Assembly (NCBI RefSeq): GCF_028736215.1
Contig: NZ_CP117883.1
Coordinates: 5,208,001 to 5,272,000, forward strand
Direction of reading: 5' to 3'
DNA: 64,000 nucleotides
DNA from: Mucilaginibacter sp. KACC 22773
GTDB taxonomy: Bacteria; Bacteroidota; Bacteroidia; Sphingobacteriales; Sphingobacteriaceae
Shown here: one piece after another, positions 1-8,517 of the stretch
Position numbering within the stretch: position 1 is the stretch's first letter
How the letters are laid out: every line of letters starts with the position of its first letter
Program-made: the position numbers and the translations under genes
The notes under the pieces: model-generated
What the model saw: the letters and a program-made list of their open reading frames with translations, nothing else
What the model was told of the DNA's origin: nothing
The model's database searches: none

Positions 1-1
1 A

Positions 2-805
2 CAGAATTGCGAGGACAGGGCCCCTGCCCTGCCTTATGATATTGGCAACGAGCTTCGCCCCGAATTAGATACACTTTTGCCCGAAATAGCATCAACTCCT
101 TATGATATCCGCGAGATTATTGATCATGTGATAGATACAGGCTCGTTTCTGGAGATCCATAAAGATTTTGCCGAAAATATTGTTGTTGGCTTTGCCCGCC
201 TTGCCGGCCGCAGCATAGGCATCGTGGCCAACCAGCCCGTATTTTTGGCCGGAGTACTGGACATTAACAGTTCCACTAAAGCTGCCCGCTTTGTGCGCTT
301 TTGCGATAGCTTCAATATACCTTTGCTGGTATTTGAAGATGTGCCCGGCTTTTTACCGGGTACCGACCAGGAATGGAATGCCATTATCACCAACGGCGCC
401 AAACTGCTTTACGCCTTTTGCGAGGCTACCGTTCCGCGTGTTACTGTAATTACCCGCAAAGCCTATGGTGGCGCTTACGATGTGATGAACTCTAAACACA
501 TTGGTGCCGATATGAACTATGCATGGCCATCGGCCGAGATTGCTGTGATGGGGGCCAAAGGCGCTGCCGAAATTATTTTTAAGCGGGAAATCAGCACAGC
601 CGAAGACAAGGAAGCCAAATGGAAAGAAAAGGAGCAACTATACTCCGACACCTTTGCCAACCCATACCGCGCCGCCGAACGCGGATTTATTGATGAGGTA
701 ATTGAACCCGCCGAAACCCGCCTTAAACTCATCCATGCCTTTAAAATGCTGGAAAATAAAGTGGTAAACAACCCGAGGAAAAAGCATGGGAATATGCCGT
801 TGTGA
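2..805 (+). CDS. Acyl-CoA carboxylase carboxyltransferase (beta) subunit, 5' end outside window
   Basis: C-terminal part of a biotin-dependent acyl-CoA carboxylase carboxyltransferase, which moves CO2 from carboxybiotin to propionyl-CoA or a related acyl-CoA in the cytosol. The frame is open from base 2, so the start lies upstream of the window and about 267 residues are visible. The GGAYDVM segment near base 470 matches the second oxyanion-hole region of the family. The text around EDVPGFLPGTDQE and the C-terminal NPYRAAERGFIDEVIEP block are also typical. About half of the usual 510-residue protein is missing only because the window begins there. Propionyl-CoA is the likeliest substrate, but family members with other acyl-CoAs cannot be excluded. 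Confidence 0.93.
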   Translation, partial: QNCEDRAPALPYDIGNELRPELDTLLPEIASTPYDIREIIDHVIDTGSFLEIHKDFAENIVVGFARLAGRSIGIVANQPVFLAGVLDINSSTKAARFVRFCDSFNIPLLVFEDVPGFLPGTDQEWNAIITNGAKLLYAFCEATVPRVTVITRKAYGGAYDVMNSKHIGADMNYAWPSAEIAVMGAKGAAEIIFKREISTAEDKEAKWKEKEQLYSDTFANPYRAAERGFIDEVIEPAETRLKLIHAFKMLENKVVNNPRKKHGNMPL

Positions 806-886
806 TAACCGTCGTCTGCGATAAAAAAATTAATAGTAATTAAACTTTTTATTGTTGTTGTAGTCATTGTAACAAAACTTAAACTC

Positions 887-1384
887 ATGCGCTACCTCAT
901 CATCCTTGCTATAACTGCCGCCTGGCTTAATTTTAATGGTGCAGTTAATCACTTACAACCACCGCATACACGTGGCGGCGCCATTTCAAGCGTTGGGATA
1001 TCAAATATTAAGTTTTCGGGCGACGAAACTGCTGTTTACAACCGGGTCGGAGTTGTGATAGGATGGATAAAAGACGCCATTGTATTCAATTACGAGGGTA
1101 ACAAAGCCTTAGCTTTTATAGACAAACAGGATGTTTTTTCATTTGCATATGGCAATGCTTACTTAGGGCAGTTTCATAATGGCTTTTTTCGCGATAAAAC
1201 AGGGAATGCTGTTGCCTGGGTACGTGGCGCATCGGGCGGGCCCATCACACTGCCTCCATTAGATAGGGTAGCACCAATTTTTATGCCGGTGATAAAACCC
1301 ATAACACCAATAGTAACTACTATTACCCCGATTGAAACGCTTTCATGGTCAAACCAGAACTGGGACGATTTTTTGGGCCGGTAA
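887..1384 (+). CDS. Secreted or surface protein of the 4-fold beta-flower type
   Basis: 165-residue protein with a hydrophobic N-terminus (residues 1-20) that may be a signal peptide. The middle is made of short strand-turn units (VVIGWIKDAIVFNYEG, ALAFIDKQDVFSF, YLGQFHNGFFRDKTGNAVAWV), which resemble the 4-fold beta-flower domain family known from Bacteroidota. It then has a Pro/Ile-rich linker (residues 125-150) and ends in LSWSNQNWDDFLG, a tail I recall as typical of that family. The molecular function is unknown. It starts 81 bases after the carboxylase stop on the same strand and may be independent. The family call is from memory of sequence style and was not tested by a search. Confidence 0.6.
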   Translation: MRYLIILAITAAWLNFNGAVNHLQPPHTRGGAISSVGISNIKFSGDETAVYNRVGVVIGWIKDAIVFNYEGNKALAFIDKQDVFSFAYGNAYLGQFHNGFFRDKTGNAVAWVRGASGGPITLPPLDRVAPIFMPVIKPITPIVTTITPIETLSWSNQNWDDFLGR

Positions 1385-1403
1385 AGATAGCGGGCTATAT
1401 ATT

Positions 1404-1808
1404 TCAGATTAACTTCTCCAATATTTCATAATCGAACCCATTCTTTGAAAAAATTTGCCCGGTTTGCTTAAAGTCAGCCTTCAAATAAAAGTTTATAGCC
1501 GATATACGCGCGTTACACCATATGCGTATGCCGCCATTGCGCACAGCAAAATCGGTTATATGTCTGAGCATTGCGCTCCCGATTCCCATATTTTGCTGCG
1601 ATTCATCAACGGCAAACTTTCTGAACTGAAAATCTTCGCCGCGCTGAAACAAGGAAACTACGCCTATTATCGCATTATCTTTAAAAGCCGCAAAATGAAG
1701 GCCATCCTGGTCCTCCTCCATTTCCATTTCATAAAGCTTTTGCTGCGGATATAAAACTGTTTGGCGCAGCCGCCAGGTTAATTCAGGGCGTATTTGTTCT
1801 ATTTGCAT
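1404..1808 (-). CDS. GNAT family N-acetyltransferase
   Basis: 134-residue GCN5-related N-acetyltransferase. The acetyl-CoA binding segment appears as VDESQQNMGIGSAMLRHI (residues 68-85), a variant of the Q/RxxGxG/A loop. The later INFYLKADF strand matches the usual C-terminal AxxFYxKxGF motif. The length fits a single-domain GNAT. The substrate cannot be told from sequence; small molecules or peptides are both possible. It is followed on the same strand by nothing close, and the upstream neighbour on the minus strand is 55 bases away. Confidence 0.85.
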   Translation of the reverse strand: MQIEQIRPELTWRLRQTVLYPQQKLYEMEMEEDQDGLHFAAFKDNAIIGVVSLFQRGEDFQFRKFAVDESQQNMGIGSAMLRHITDFAVRNGGIRIWCNARISAINFYLKADFKQTGQIFSKNGFDYEILEKLI

Positions 1809-1863
1809 TTATTTTAATTGATAAGCCTTATCAACAACTTGCCTGATGGACAAGCACATCCAA

Positions 1864-2778
1864 CTACTCCTTCATCAAATCCACAATTATCGCTTTTGCG
1901 TAATCGTTGGGGTGTTTTTCGTTAGATAGTTTGGCGGTTTTAAGCGCCTCATCAATATCGCCCTGGGCCTCATAAACTACTGCCAGGTTATACGCCGCTT
2001 TACTGGCAAGTTTGGTATCAGCACCATCTATCAATGGGTTTAATATTTTAAAAGCCACATCAAATTTGCCGGCCTTAATTTGCGTTACCGACGATTCAAG
2101 TGCGCCGCCGTCGGCGTACAAGGGACGTTCGTTTGATATTGAAAAAGGCAAATAATCTTTTAAGGCATCCAGGGTAGCATCACGTGTGGCTGCTGTCATC
2201 GCAGGAATACTGCTTCTGTAGGATGGCTTATTAAATAAAGACCCAAAACCACCTGAATATGTTTCATCCTGGGGCACTTCGGCCATCCCTGCCAGCTTTT
2301 TTGAATAAATTCCGTTACTTTCAAATAGCGCGAGGCTGGTCTTTATTTTTGTAGTATAATAGTTAGATGGAATGCCATTGTAATAAACCGTTTCGGGATA
2401 AATACCCGCGCCGATGTCATTTAACACCAATACATAGTTGGCTTTGTGTGCAGCGGCCAAAAATTTAACCGAGTCGGTATTTACGGTGTAGTTTATCGAA
2501 TCGACAAGGTTGATGATGTGTACACCTTTTAAATATTTTAACTGGTTGGCGGCAGTTTGAAGTGATACAACTGCCATCTTTTTCAAAACGCTTATTCTTC
2601 TGTAATCCCTGATCTTCACAGAATCCGGCCGGTAACGGTTTGCCACTACAATGATAGTACTGTCGCGGCTAAAGCCCATTTTAGGACCATAATTAACCGG
2701 TACAGTAACGTATTGAGGCACGCTACAGGATGTCAAAAAAACGATAATCAGGATAAAAAGGGGCGCAAAGCGTTTCAC
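1864..2778 (-). CDS. DUF6340-like lipoprotein with C-terminal TPR segment
   Basis: About 304 residues. The open frame extends to 2865, but the GTG at 2776-2778 gives a normal lipoprotein signal (VKRFAPLFILIIVFLTSCS, with the lipobox Cys), so this start is preferred. The N-terminal two thirds resemble the Bacteroidota DUF6340 family. The last 70 residues (SKAAYNLAVVYEAQGDIDEA) form one or two tetratricopeptide-like helical hairpins. The protein is predicted to be anchored in the outer or inner membrane facing the periplasm. Function is unknown. It is divergent from the M42 peptidase gene, with a repeat-bearing 266-base spacer. Confidence 0.75.
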   Translation of the reverse strand: MKRFAPLFILIIVFLTSCSVPQYVTVPVNYGPKMGFSRDSTIIVVANRYRPDSVKIRDYRRISVLKKMAVVSLQTAANQLKYLKGVHIINLVDSINYTVNTDSVKFLAAAHKANYVLVLNDIGAGIYPETVYYNGIPSNYYTTKIKTSLALFESNGIYSKKLAGMAEVPQDETYSGGFGSLFNKPSYRSSIPAMTAATRDATLDALKDYLPFSISNERPLYADGGALESSVTQIKAGKFDVAFKILNPLIDGADTKLASKAAYNLAVVYEAQGDIDEALKTAKLSNEKHPNDYAKAIIVDLMKE

Positions 2779-2893
2779 GATGTGGTTTATTAAGGTAATA
2801 AAGTCCAAAAATATTGTAAATAACCCAAACTTACAGATTACTGTAGGGTATACAGTTAATGACAAAAAAATAATTAAAAGGTTTAATTGCCCC

Positions 2894-2959
2894 TTAAATT
2901 AAAAAAAACGTTAATTATCGATGTAGAAGTATTAAATTAACAATAAAAACGTTAATTTA
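2894..2959. repeat. Two imperfect direct copies of an AT-rich motif
   Basis: Copy one spans about 2894-2917 and copy two about 2932-2959. Both read TTAAATTAA, then an A-rich stretch, then AAACGTTAATT. They lie about 40 bases apart in the divergent spacer between the DUF6340-like gene and the peptidase gene, just upstream of the peptidase promoter. They could be paired regulator sites; this is inference. Confidence 0.5.
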
Positions 2960-2980
2960 TTTCCATTATGGCAAGTTATT

Positions 2981-3012
2981 TTGAAGCATTATCAATGGCT
3001 TTATTATATTTG
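2981..3012 (+). promoter_or_regulatory. Bacteroidota-type promoter of the M42 peptidase gene
   Basis: TTG at 2981-2983, a 21-base gap, then TATATTTG at 3005-3012, matching the known Bacteroidota pattern TTG-N19-21-TAnnTTTG. The nearby TTG codon at 3018 would lie at or upstream of the transcript start, which supports ATG 3045 as the real start codon. Confidence 0.6.
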
Positions 3013-3044
3013 CTTTATTGCTTAATATAGGTTACTCAAACAAC

Positions 3045-4160
3045 ATGGCTAAAAAGAAATCAGATCCCGCTCCGCATATTTCAGTTGTAAACGAAACTTC
3101 ACTGGCTTTTTTCGAAAAATACATAAACAACCCCTCGCCTACCGGTTTTGAATGGAAAGGCCAGGAATTATGGCTGGAATACCTGAAACCATATATCGAC
3201 ACACATTATGTAGATAATTATGGTACCGCGGTTGGCATCATTAACCCCAAAGCCGATTATAAGGTTGTTATTGAAGCACATGCCGATGAAATTTCGTGGT
3301 TTGTAAACTACATCACCAGTGATGGATTAATATACGTTATCCGTAACGGTGGGTCTGATCACCAGATAGCGCCTTCAAAGCGGGTAAACATCCATACCGA
3401 CAATGGTATTGTAAAAGCCGTATTTGGCTGGCCCGCAATCCATACCCGCACTGGCGGCGATAAGGAAGAAGCCCCGACACTTAAAAATATCTTTTTAGAT
3501 TGCGGATGCACCTCAAAAGAAGAGGTTGAAAAATTGGGCATTCACGTAGGTTGCGTTATCACTTATGAAGATGAGTTTATGATCCTGAACGACCGCTACT
3601 ATGTTGGCCGCGCTTTGGATAACCGCGCCGGTGGCTTCATGATTGCCGAGGTAGCCCGTTTGTTGAAAGAAAACAACATTAAATTACCCTTTGGCTTGTA
3701 TATTGTAAACGCTGTTCAGGAAGAAATTGGTTTGCGCGGTGCCGAAATGATAGCCCATAAAATAAAACCAAATGTGGCAATAGTTACCGATGTAACCCAT
3801 GATACCCAAACGCCCATGATTAACAAGATTACCCAGGGCGACCTGGCTTGCGGTCGCGGCCCCGTTGTATCATATGCTCCGGCAGTACAAAATAACCTGA
3901 ATAAATTGCTGATAGAAACTGCCCAAAAAGCCGAAATACCTTTCCAGCGCCAGGCTTCCTCACGGTCGACAGGTACCGATACGGATGCATTTGCTTACTC
4001 TAATGATGGTGTGCCATCGGTATTAATTTCTTTGCCGTTACGTTACATGCATACCACTGTAGAGATGATTCACAAACAAGATGTAGATAATGTGATCCGT
4101 TTAATTTACGAAACATTGTTAAATATTACAGCCGGCCAGGATTTCAGGTATATCAAATAA
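3045..4160 (+). CDS. M42 family metallopeptidase (glutamyl/leucyl aminopeptidase type)
   Basis: 371-residue cytosolic dinuclear-metal aminopeptidase. Metal and catalytic residues are recognisable in order: H and D in EAHADEIS, D in GRALDNRAGG, EE in AVQEEIGLRGA, D in IVTDVTHD, and the C-terminal H in YMHTTVEMI. These are the expected M42 ligands, so the enzyme looks active. Such enzymes trim peptides from the N-terminus and usually form dodecamers. The start at ATG 3045 is chosen over the upstream TTG at 3018 because a promoter box ends at 3012. It is monocistronic as far as can be seen. Confidence 0.9.
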   Translation: MAKKKSDPAPHISVVNETSLAFFEKYINNPSPTGFEWKGQELWLEYLKPYIDTHYVDNYGTAVGIINPKADYKVVIEAHADEISWFVNYITSDGLIYVIRNGGSDHQIAPSKRVNIHTDNGIVKAVFGWPAIHTRTGGDKEEAPTLKNIFLDCGCTSKEEVEKLGIHVGCVITYEDEFMILNDRYYVGRALDNRAGGFMIAEVARLLKENNIKLPFGLYIVNAVQEEIGLRGAEMIAHKIKPNVAIVTDVTHDTQTPMINKITQGDLACGRGPVVSYAPAVQNNLNKLLIETAQKAEIPFQRQASSRSTGTDTDAFAYSNDGVPSVLISLPLRYMHTTVEMIHKQDVDNVIRLIYETLLNITAGQDFRYIK

Positions 4161-4247
4161 TTAATCCGGTTAAAACAATTTCGATTTCAAACCATTTCCT
4201 TATTCTATTAAAAAATTAGCAATTAAGTACTCCCTATATACATCCTT

Positions 4248-5150
4248 ATGAAACCCACACTACTTATTTTGGCCGCCGGGATGGCCAGCCGTTACGGCAG
4301 TATGAAACAGGTTGACGGCTTTGGCCCCAACGGAGAAACCATAATCGATTATTCAATATATGATGCTATAAAAGCAGGTTTTGGTAAGGTAAGTTTTATC
4401 ATCCGCGAAGAATTTGCAGATAATTTTAAGGCTATTTTTGAGCCCAAACTAAAAGGCCGTATTGAAACTGATTACGTTTTTCAAAGCTTCGACCTGAAAC
4501 CATTTGGCATTGATAAAGAAATTGAACGCGCAAAACCCTGGGGCACTGCCCACGCAGTACTTGCAGCGCGCAACCAGGTAAATGAGCCTTTTTGTGTGAT
4601 TAATGCCGACGACTTTTATGGTTACGATTCGTTTGAAAAAATGGCCAAATTTTTAACTACCGAAGTTACCGATGATACTTATTCATTAATAGGTTACCAG
4701 ATTGACAGGACATTGTCTGACTACGGATCCGTATCGCGCGGTGTTTGTAAAGTTGATGATGCCGGTAACATGGTCGAGATTAATGAGCGTACCGAAGTTT
4801 ACTTTAAAGAAGACGGCAGTGTAGCTTACAAAGATGCTACAGGCGAACACGCCTTAAGCAATGATACCCGTGTATCTATGAATTTCTGGGGCTTTACACC
4901 CGCTGTTTTCAAACAAAGCGAAGAAATGTTCAGAGAGTTTGTTGCGGCTAATGAAAACAATCCAAAATCAGAGTTTTTTATCCCGCTGGTGGCCGATAAG
5001 CTGATCAAAGAAAATATAGCATCATTTAAAGTTATCCCAACCGGCTCAAAATGGTTTGGTGTTACTTATAAAGAAGATAAGCCTATTGTACAAAAAAGCA
5101 TTTCAGAACTGGTTGCCAATGGCACCTACCCGGCTACACTTTGGGATTAA
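4248..5150 (+). CDS. Sugar-phosphate nucleotidyltransferase family protein
   Basis: 300-residue protein of the NTP-transferase fold. The N-terminal LAAGMASRYGSMKQV is a variant of the nucleotide-binding GxGxRxxxxTxxxPK signature, and NADDFYG near residue 122 supplies the metal-binding acidic pair. Such enzymes join a sugar-1-phosphate to a nucleotide. The conserved PWGTAHAVLAAR segment (near residue 98) is like that of glucose-1-phosphate uridylyl or thymidylyl transferases, but the specificity is not clear. The gene stands alone, and a strong terminator follows 10 bases after the stop. Confidence 0.8.
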   Translation: MKPTLLILAAGMASRYGSMKQVDGFGPNGETIIDYSIYDAIKAGFGKVSFIIREEFADNFKAIFEPKLKGRIETDYVFQSFDLKPFGIDKEIERAKPWGTAHAVLAARNQVNEPFCVINADDFYGYDSFEKMAKFLTTEVTDDTYSLIGYQIDRTLSDYGSVSRGVCKVDDAGNMVEINERTEVYFKEDGSVAYKDATGEHALSNDTRVSMNFWGFTPAVFKQSEEMFREFVAANENNPKSEFFIPLVADKLIKENIASFKVIPTGSKWFGVTYKEDKPIVQKSISELVANGTYPATLWD

Positions 5151-5160
5151 GTTACTGCTA

Positions 5161-5207
5161 TATAAAAGCAAAAAGTCTGGCGATCTGCCAGACTTTTTGC
5201 TTTTATA
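5161..5207. terminator. Perfect 21-bp bidirectional terminator hairpin
   Basis: Arms 5161-5181 and 5187-5207 are perfect reverse complements of 21 bases around the five-base loop GATCT. The A-rich left arm and T-rich right arm allow termination on both strands. It separates two convergent genes. Confidence 0.9.
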
Positions 5208-5216
5208 CGTTTTGGA

Positions 5217-5600
5217 TTAGTCTATAAAGAAGAATCTTTTTTTGTTGTCTTCATCGTAAACGTGAACGGTTTTTGTAACCACCTGGTCGTTTGATTTGAT
5301 CTCGAATTTATAATCGCCGTTGTCCAGGCTGGTTAGTACGTAACCTTTCTCTACTTCAACTTTGCTGGGCAAAAAGTCTTCCATCAAAATGTTATTGGCC
5401 TGGTCAAAAATGGTTACATATGATTTGCTGGCTTCGTTTTTTGAAATCATTACTGCTACGCCACGATCGTGTTTTAACGATGATACAGTGATAACATCTT
5501 TAGCTTTTTCGGTATGGCCTTTGGCATTGGCAGCAGCTGAAGTGAAAATGCCGGCGCTTAATAACAAGAATAATGCTGATAATTTGATTGAATTTTTCAT
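5217..5600 (-). CDS. Small secreted protein, DUF3244-like
   Basis: 127 residues. A clear signal peptide is present (MKNSIKLSALFLLLSAGIFTSAAANA). The mature part is mainly beta (VTIFDQANNILMEDF, GYVLTSLDNGDYKFEIKSN, KTVHVYD) and looks like one Ig-like or DUF3244-like sandwich. It is probably periplasmic or exported. No catalytic residues are visible and the function is unknown. It converges with the nucleotidyltransferase gene and shares its terminator. Confidence 0.7.
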   Translation of the reverse strand: MKNSIKLSALFLLLSAGIFTSAAANAKGHTEKAKDVITVSSLKHDRGVAVMISKNEASKSYVTIFDQANNILMEDFLPSKVEVEKGYVLTSLDNGDYKFEIKSNDQVVTKTVHVYDEDNKKRFFFID

Positions 5601-5994
5601 GATCTTTTTATTTTTTAAATGTTGTTTTTAAATGTGTTTGTTATTTTCAATATCCAAAACAACAACATCTTTTGCAGTTGCCAAAACCAAATAGACCATC
5701 CATAAGTAGTTATAGACCAACAGCTTATAACGATCTTCAAACTGCTAAAAATCCACAAAATGGCTACTCACCGTGGTTTTATAGTTCAATAGCCGCTGTT
5801 CATCGATGCGTTTTTGCTGTTCATCGGTTATGCGGGTATAATTGGCTTGTGCTAAGTCGATAGTACTAAGTCGTAAGTCTAAAGTTGTTTTTTTCTTTTT
5901 TGGGCTTAGAACTTAAGACTTTGGGCTGAAGACTATCCGTCAATTTATCGTTGACACGATACTGATTTACATTTATAAAAACCATTGAAACTTA
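5601..5994. other. Intergenic spacer with word-repeat hairpin
   Basis: 394 bases without a supported gene. A 63-codon frame at 5672-5863 has no protein-like features. Bases 5859-5884 and 5911-5936 form an imperfect inverted repeat made of AAGTC/GACTT words around a T-rich centre. Its GGCTGAAGACT (5924-5934) recurs exactly at 62074-62084. It may act as a terminator or be part of the dispersed spacer repeats. Confidence 0.55.
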
Positions 5995-8307
5995 ATGGCG
6001 TTGCTTTTTTGTGCCCTGCTATCAATCGCGCCGGCATGTTACCATATGGAAGTAGAAATATTAGGGAACGTAAAAAGTTTTAAACAACAGGGCGGCCTGC
6101 TAACTATTAAAACGATAAAAGCAGAAGCAAGGGTATGTGTATACAGCCCGACAATCATCCGGGTTAATATCAGTAGAAGGCATAGTGCCCCGGATAGTTC
6201 TTATGCTGTTATACAACAACCTATCGGCAAATTTGAATTTGATGAATCAGCTGATGCAATCGAAATCAACACCCCGGCATTAAAACTCAGCATCAATAAA
6301 TCACCCTTGAGGTTTAACTTTTCTACGGCTGACGGCAAACCCCTAAGCGAAGACGATAGTCGTTTTGGCACCAACTGGCAGGGCGAGCGCGTAATTACCT
6401 ATCGTAAATTATATGCCGATGAAAAATTTATTGGACTGGGCGAGAAAGCCGGCAACCTTAACCGGCGCGGAACATCGTATGTTAACTGGAATACCGATGC
6501 GGTTGACTACAACAACAAAAGCGACCCTTTATATAAAACATTTCCGTTTTTTATAGGCCTGCATAGCGGGCTAACCTATGGTCTGTTTCTGGACAATACC
6601 CACAAAAGCTATTTCGACTTTGGCGCTACCACCGACGATGAAATGAGCTGGTTTGGTGCCGATGGCGGCGATATGAACTATTATTTTTTTGGCGCACAGG
6701 GCGTAGCCAAAATTATTGAAGATTATACCTGGCTCACTGGCCGCATGGAAATGCCGCCGCTGTGGAGCCTTGGTTACCAGCAATGCCGCTGGAGCTATAT
6801 GAGCGCCAAAGAAGTATTAAAAATTGCCAAAACCTTCCGCAAAAAGAAGATCCCGGCCGACGTGATGTATTGCGACATTGATTATATGGAGGGTTTCAAA
6901 ATTTTTACCTGGAATAAGAAAACCTTTGCTAATCCGCGGGCCATGATGAACGAGCTAAAGGCGATGGGTTTTCATTTGGTTACGATAGTTGATCCGGGAA
7001 TAAAGATTGAAGACGGCTACAAGCAATACGATGAAGGAGTAGCTAACGACTACTTTGCCAAATATCCCGATGGCGAAAATTATACAGGGTATGTTTGGCC
7101 GGGCCGCTGTCACTTTCCCGATTTTTTCAGGGATGATGTGCGGGAGTGGTGGGGCGCAGCGTTTACCGCTTTGACAGATGTTGGCGTAGATGGTTTTTGG
7201 AACGATATGAACGAACCGGCAGCCTGGGGGCAAAACATCCCGTGGATGGTAAAATTTGGAGATAAATATATGCCCGAAGTGCGCAATGCTTATGGCATGC
7301 AAATGGCCAGGGCTACATACGAGGGCACAAGAAAAATCCTGAATAACAAACGACCATTTGTACTCACCCGGGCCGCATACGCCGGCACACAGCGCTATTC
7401 GGCCGTGTGGACGGGCGATAACACCGGCACTGATGAGCACATGCTTTTGGGGCAGCGTTTAGTAAACAGCCTTGGTATAACCGGCATATCTTTTACCGGC
7501 GTAGATATCGGTGGCTTTAGCGCCAACCCAACGCCTGAGCTAATGGTACGCTGGAATTCGTTAGGAGTTTATACGCCAATGTTTCGAAACCACGCTATAC
7601 AGGGCAGCAAAATGCGCGAGCCATGGGAATGGGGAGATGTCAACGAGCAGCTCATCAAAAAAGATATTGAACAACGATATAAGCTGTTGCCCTATATTTA
7701 TTCGGCCTTTCATCAATCCACACAAACAGGCTTACCCATTAGCCGCACGCTGGCCATTGAATATCCTTTTGACGAAAAAGTATATTTCGAACGCTTCCAA
7801 AACCAGTTTATGTTTGGCGATGCGCTGTTGGTTTCTCCTGTTGAAAGCGATAAGGTAAAAACCGATGTTTACCTGCCCAACGGCGATTGGTATCGCTTAA
7901 GTACCGGCGAAAAACACAAAGGTGGTAAAATTGTAAATGTAGCATCGCCTTTAACCGATTTGCCTGTTTTTGTAAAAGCAGGTGCTATTATACCAATGCA
8001 AAGCGTAACGCAAAGTACAGCCGCTAAAGGCGATGGCATTTTACAGATTCATGTCTGGAATGGAAAGGAAACTACCGAATTTGTTTATTATGAAGATGAC
8101 GGGTTGTCTTACGATTATGAACATGGGGGTTACTACAACCGTACAATTAGTTTTGATCCAAAGAAAAAGCAGGTTAGTCTTTCCGAAGTCGAAGGAACAT
8201 TTCCGTCGAAGTACCAGCAAATTAGCTTGGAGTTGCATGGCTTTGAGGTTAGTATGAAGAAAAGATTGTTCGACTTTGATAGTGGGTTGATAGAGATAAA
8301 AATTTAG
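5995..8307 (+). CDS. GH31 family alpha-glucosidase-type glycosidase
   Basis: 770-residue glycoside hydrolase family 31 enzyme. The nucleophile motif WNDMNEP places catalytic Asp at residue 404, and the general acid is D475 in WTGDNTGTDEH. The N-terminal beta-sandwich (residues 20-230), (beta/alpha)8 barrel (about 250-590) and C-terminal beta domains follow the family plan. The WNDMNEP loop is the form found in alpha-1,4-glucosidases. Start: ATG 5995 adds a hydrophobic stretch (MALLFCALLSIAPAC) that could be a lipoprotein signal. ATG 6046 would give a cytosolic enzyme beginning MEVEILGNVKSF. The choice decides cellular location and is open. Confidence 0.9.
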   Translation: MALLFCALLSIAPACYHMEVEILGNVKSFKQQGGLLTIKTIKAEARVCVYSPTIIRVNISRRHSAPDSSYAVIQQPIGKFEFDESADAIEINTPALKLSINKSPLRFNFSTADGKPLSEDDSRFGTNWQGERVITYRKLYADEKFIGLGEKAGNLNRRGTSYVNWNTDAVDYNNKSDPLYKTFPFFIGLHSGLTYGLFLDNTHKSYFDFGATTDDEMSWFGADGGDMNYYFFGAQGVAKIIEDYTWLTGRMEMPPLWSLGYQQCRWSYMSAKEVLKIAKTFRKKKIPADVMYCDIDYMEGFKIFTWNKKTFANPRAMMNELKAMGFHLVTIVDPGIKIEDGYKQYDEGVANDYFAKYPDGENYTGYVWPGRCHFPDFFRDDVREWWGAAFTALTDVGVDGFWNDMNEPAAWGQNIPWMVKFGDKYMPEVRNAYGMQMARATYEGTRKILNNKRPFVLTRAAYAGTQRYSAVWTGDNTGTDEHMLLGQRLVNSLGITGISFTGVDIGGFSANPTPELMVRWNSLGVYTPMFRNHAIQGSKMREPWEWGDVNEQLIKKDIEQRYKLLPYIYSAFHQSTQTGLPISRTLAIEYPFDEKVYFERFQNQFMFGDALLVSPVESDKVKTDVYLPNGDWYRLSTGEKHKGGKIVNVASPLTDLPVFVKAGAIIPMQSVTQSTAAKGDGILQIHVWNGKETTEFVYYEDDGLSYDYEHGGYYNRTISFDPKKKQVSLSEVEGTFPSKYQQISLELHGFEVSMKKRLFDFDSGLIEIKI

Positions 8308-8335
8308 TCATACAAACGCTTTTTTCGAATCCCAT

Positions 8336-8369
8336 ACTTGCGAAATTTTAAAAACTTCGCAAGTTTTTT
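8336..8369 (+). terminator. Intrinsic terminator after the GH31 gene
   Basis: Arms ACTTGCGAA (8336-8344) and TTCGCAAGT (8356-8364) are perfect and run into a six-T tract at 8364-8369. The stop codon of the GH31 gene is 29 bases upstream of the hairpin. Confidence 0.8.
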
Positions 8370-8517
8370 AACTGTTTGTATTTCAAACATTACGGCATAA
8401 TTTCTTCCCATATCACATAATCATATTTTATAAAGCTGTATCTGTGTCATAGTTCTGGATACAAATGAGCGATCGTAATTGACTATATTTTTCAGTTCTG
8501 CGTTTAGTGAAATCACG

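Noticed and set aside
1455..1754. 99-codon plus-strand frame
   Set aside because: Opposite strand of a convincing GNAT gene.
5672..5863. 63-codon frame in a spacer
   Set aside because: Composition is not protein-like, it has no recognisable motif, and it lies in a spacer with word repeats.
6955..7440. 161-codon minus-strand frame within the GH31 gene
   Set aside because: Shadow frame; the plus strand has catalytic GH31 motifs here.
5995..8307. GH31 and DUF5916 genes as a polysaccharide utilisation locus
   Set aside because: No SusC/SusD pair and the genes are spread over 19 kb among unrelated ones.
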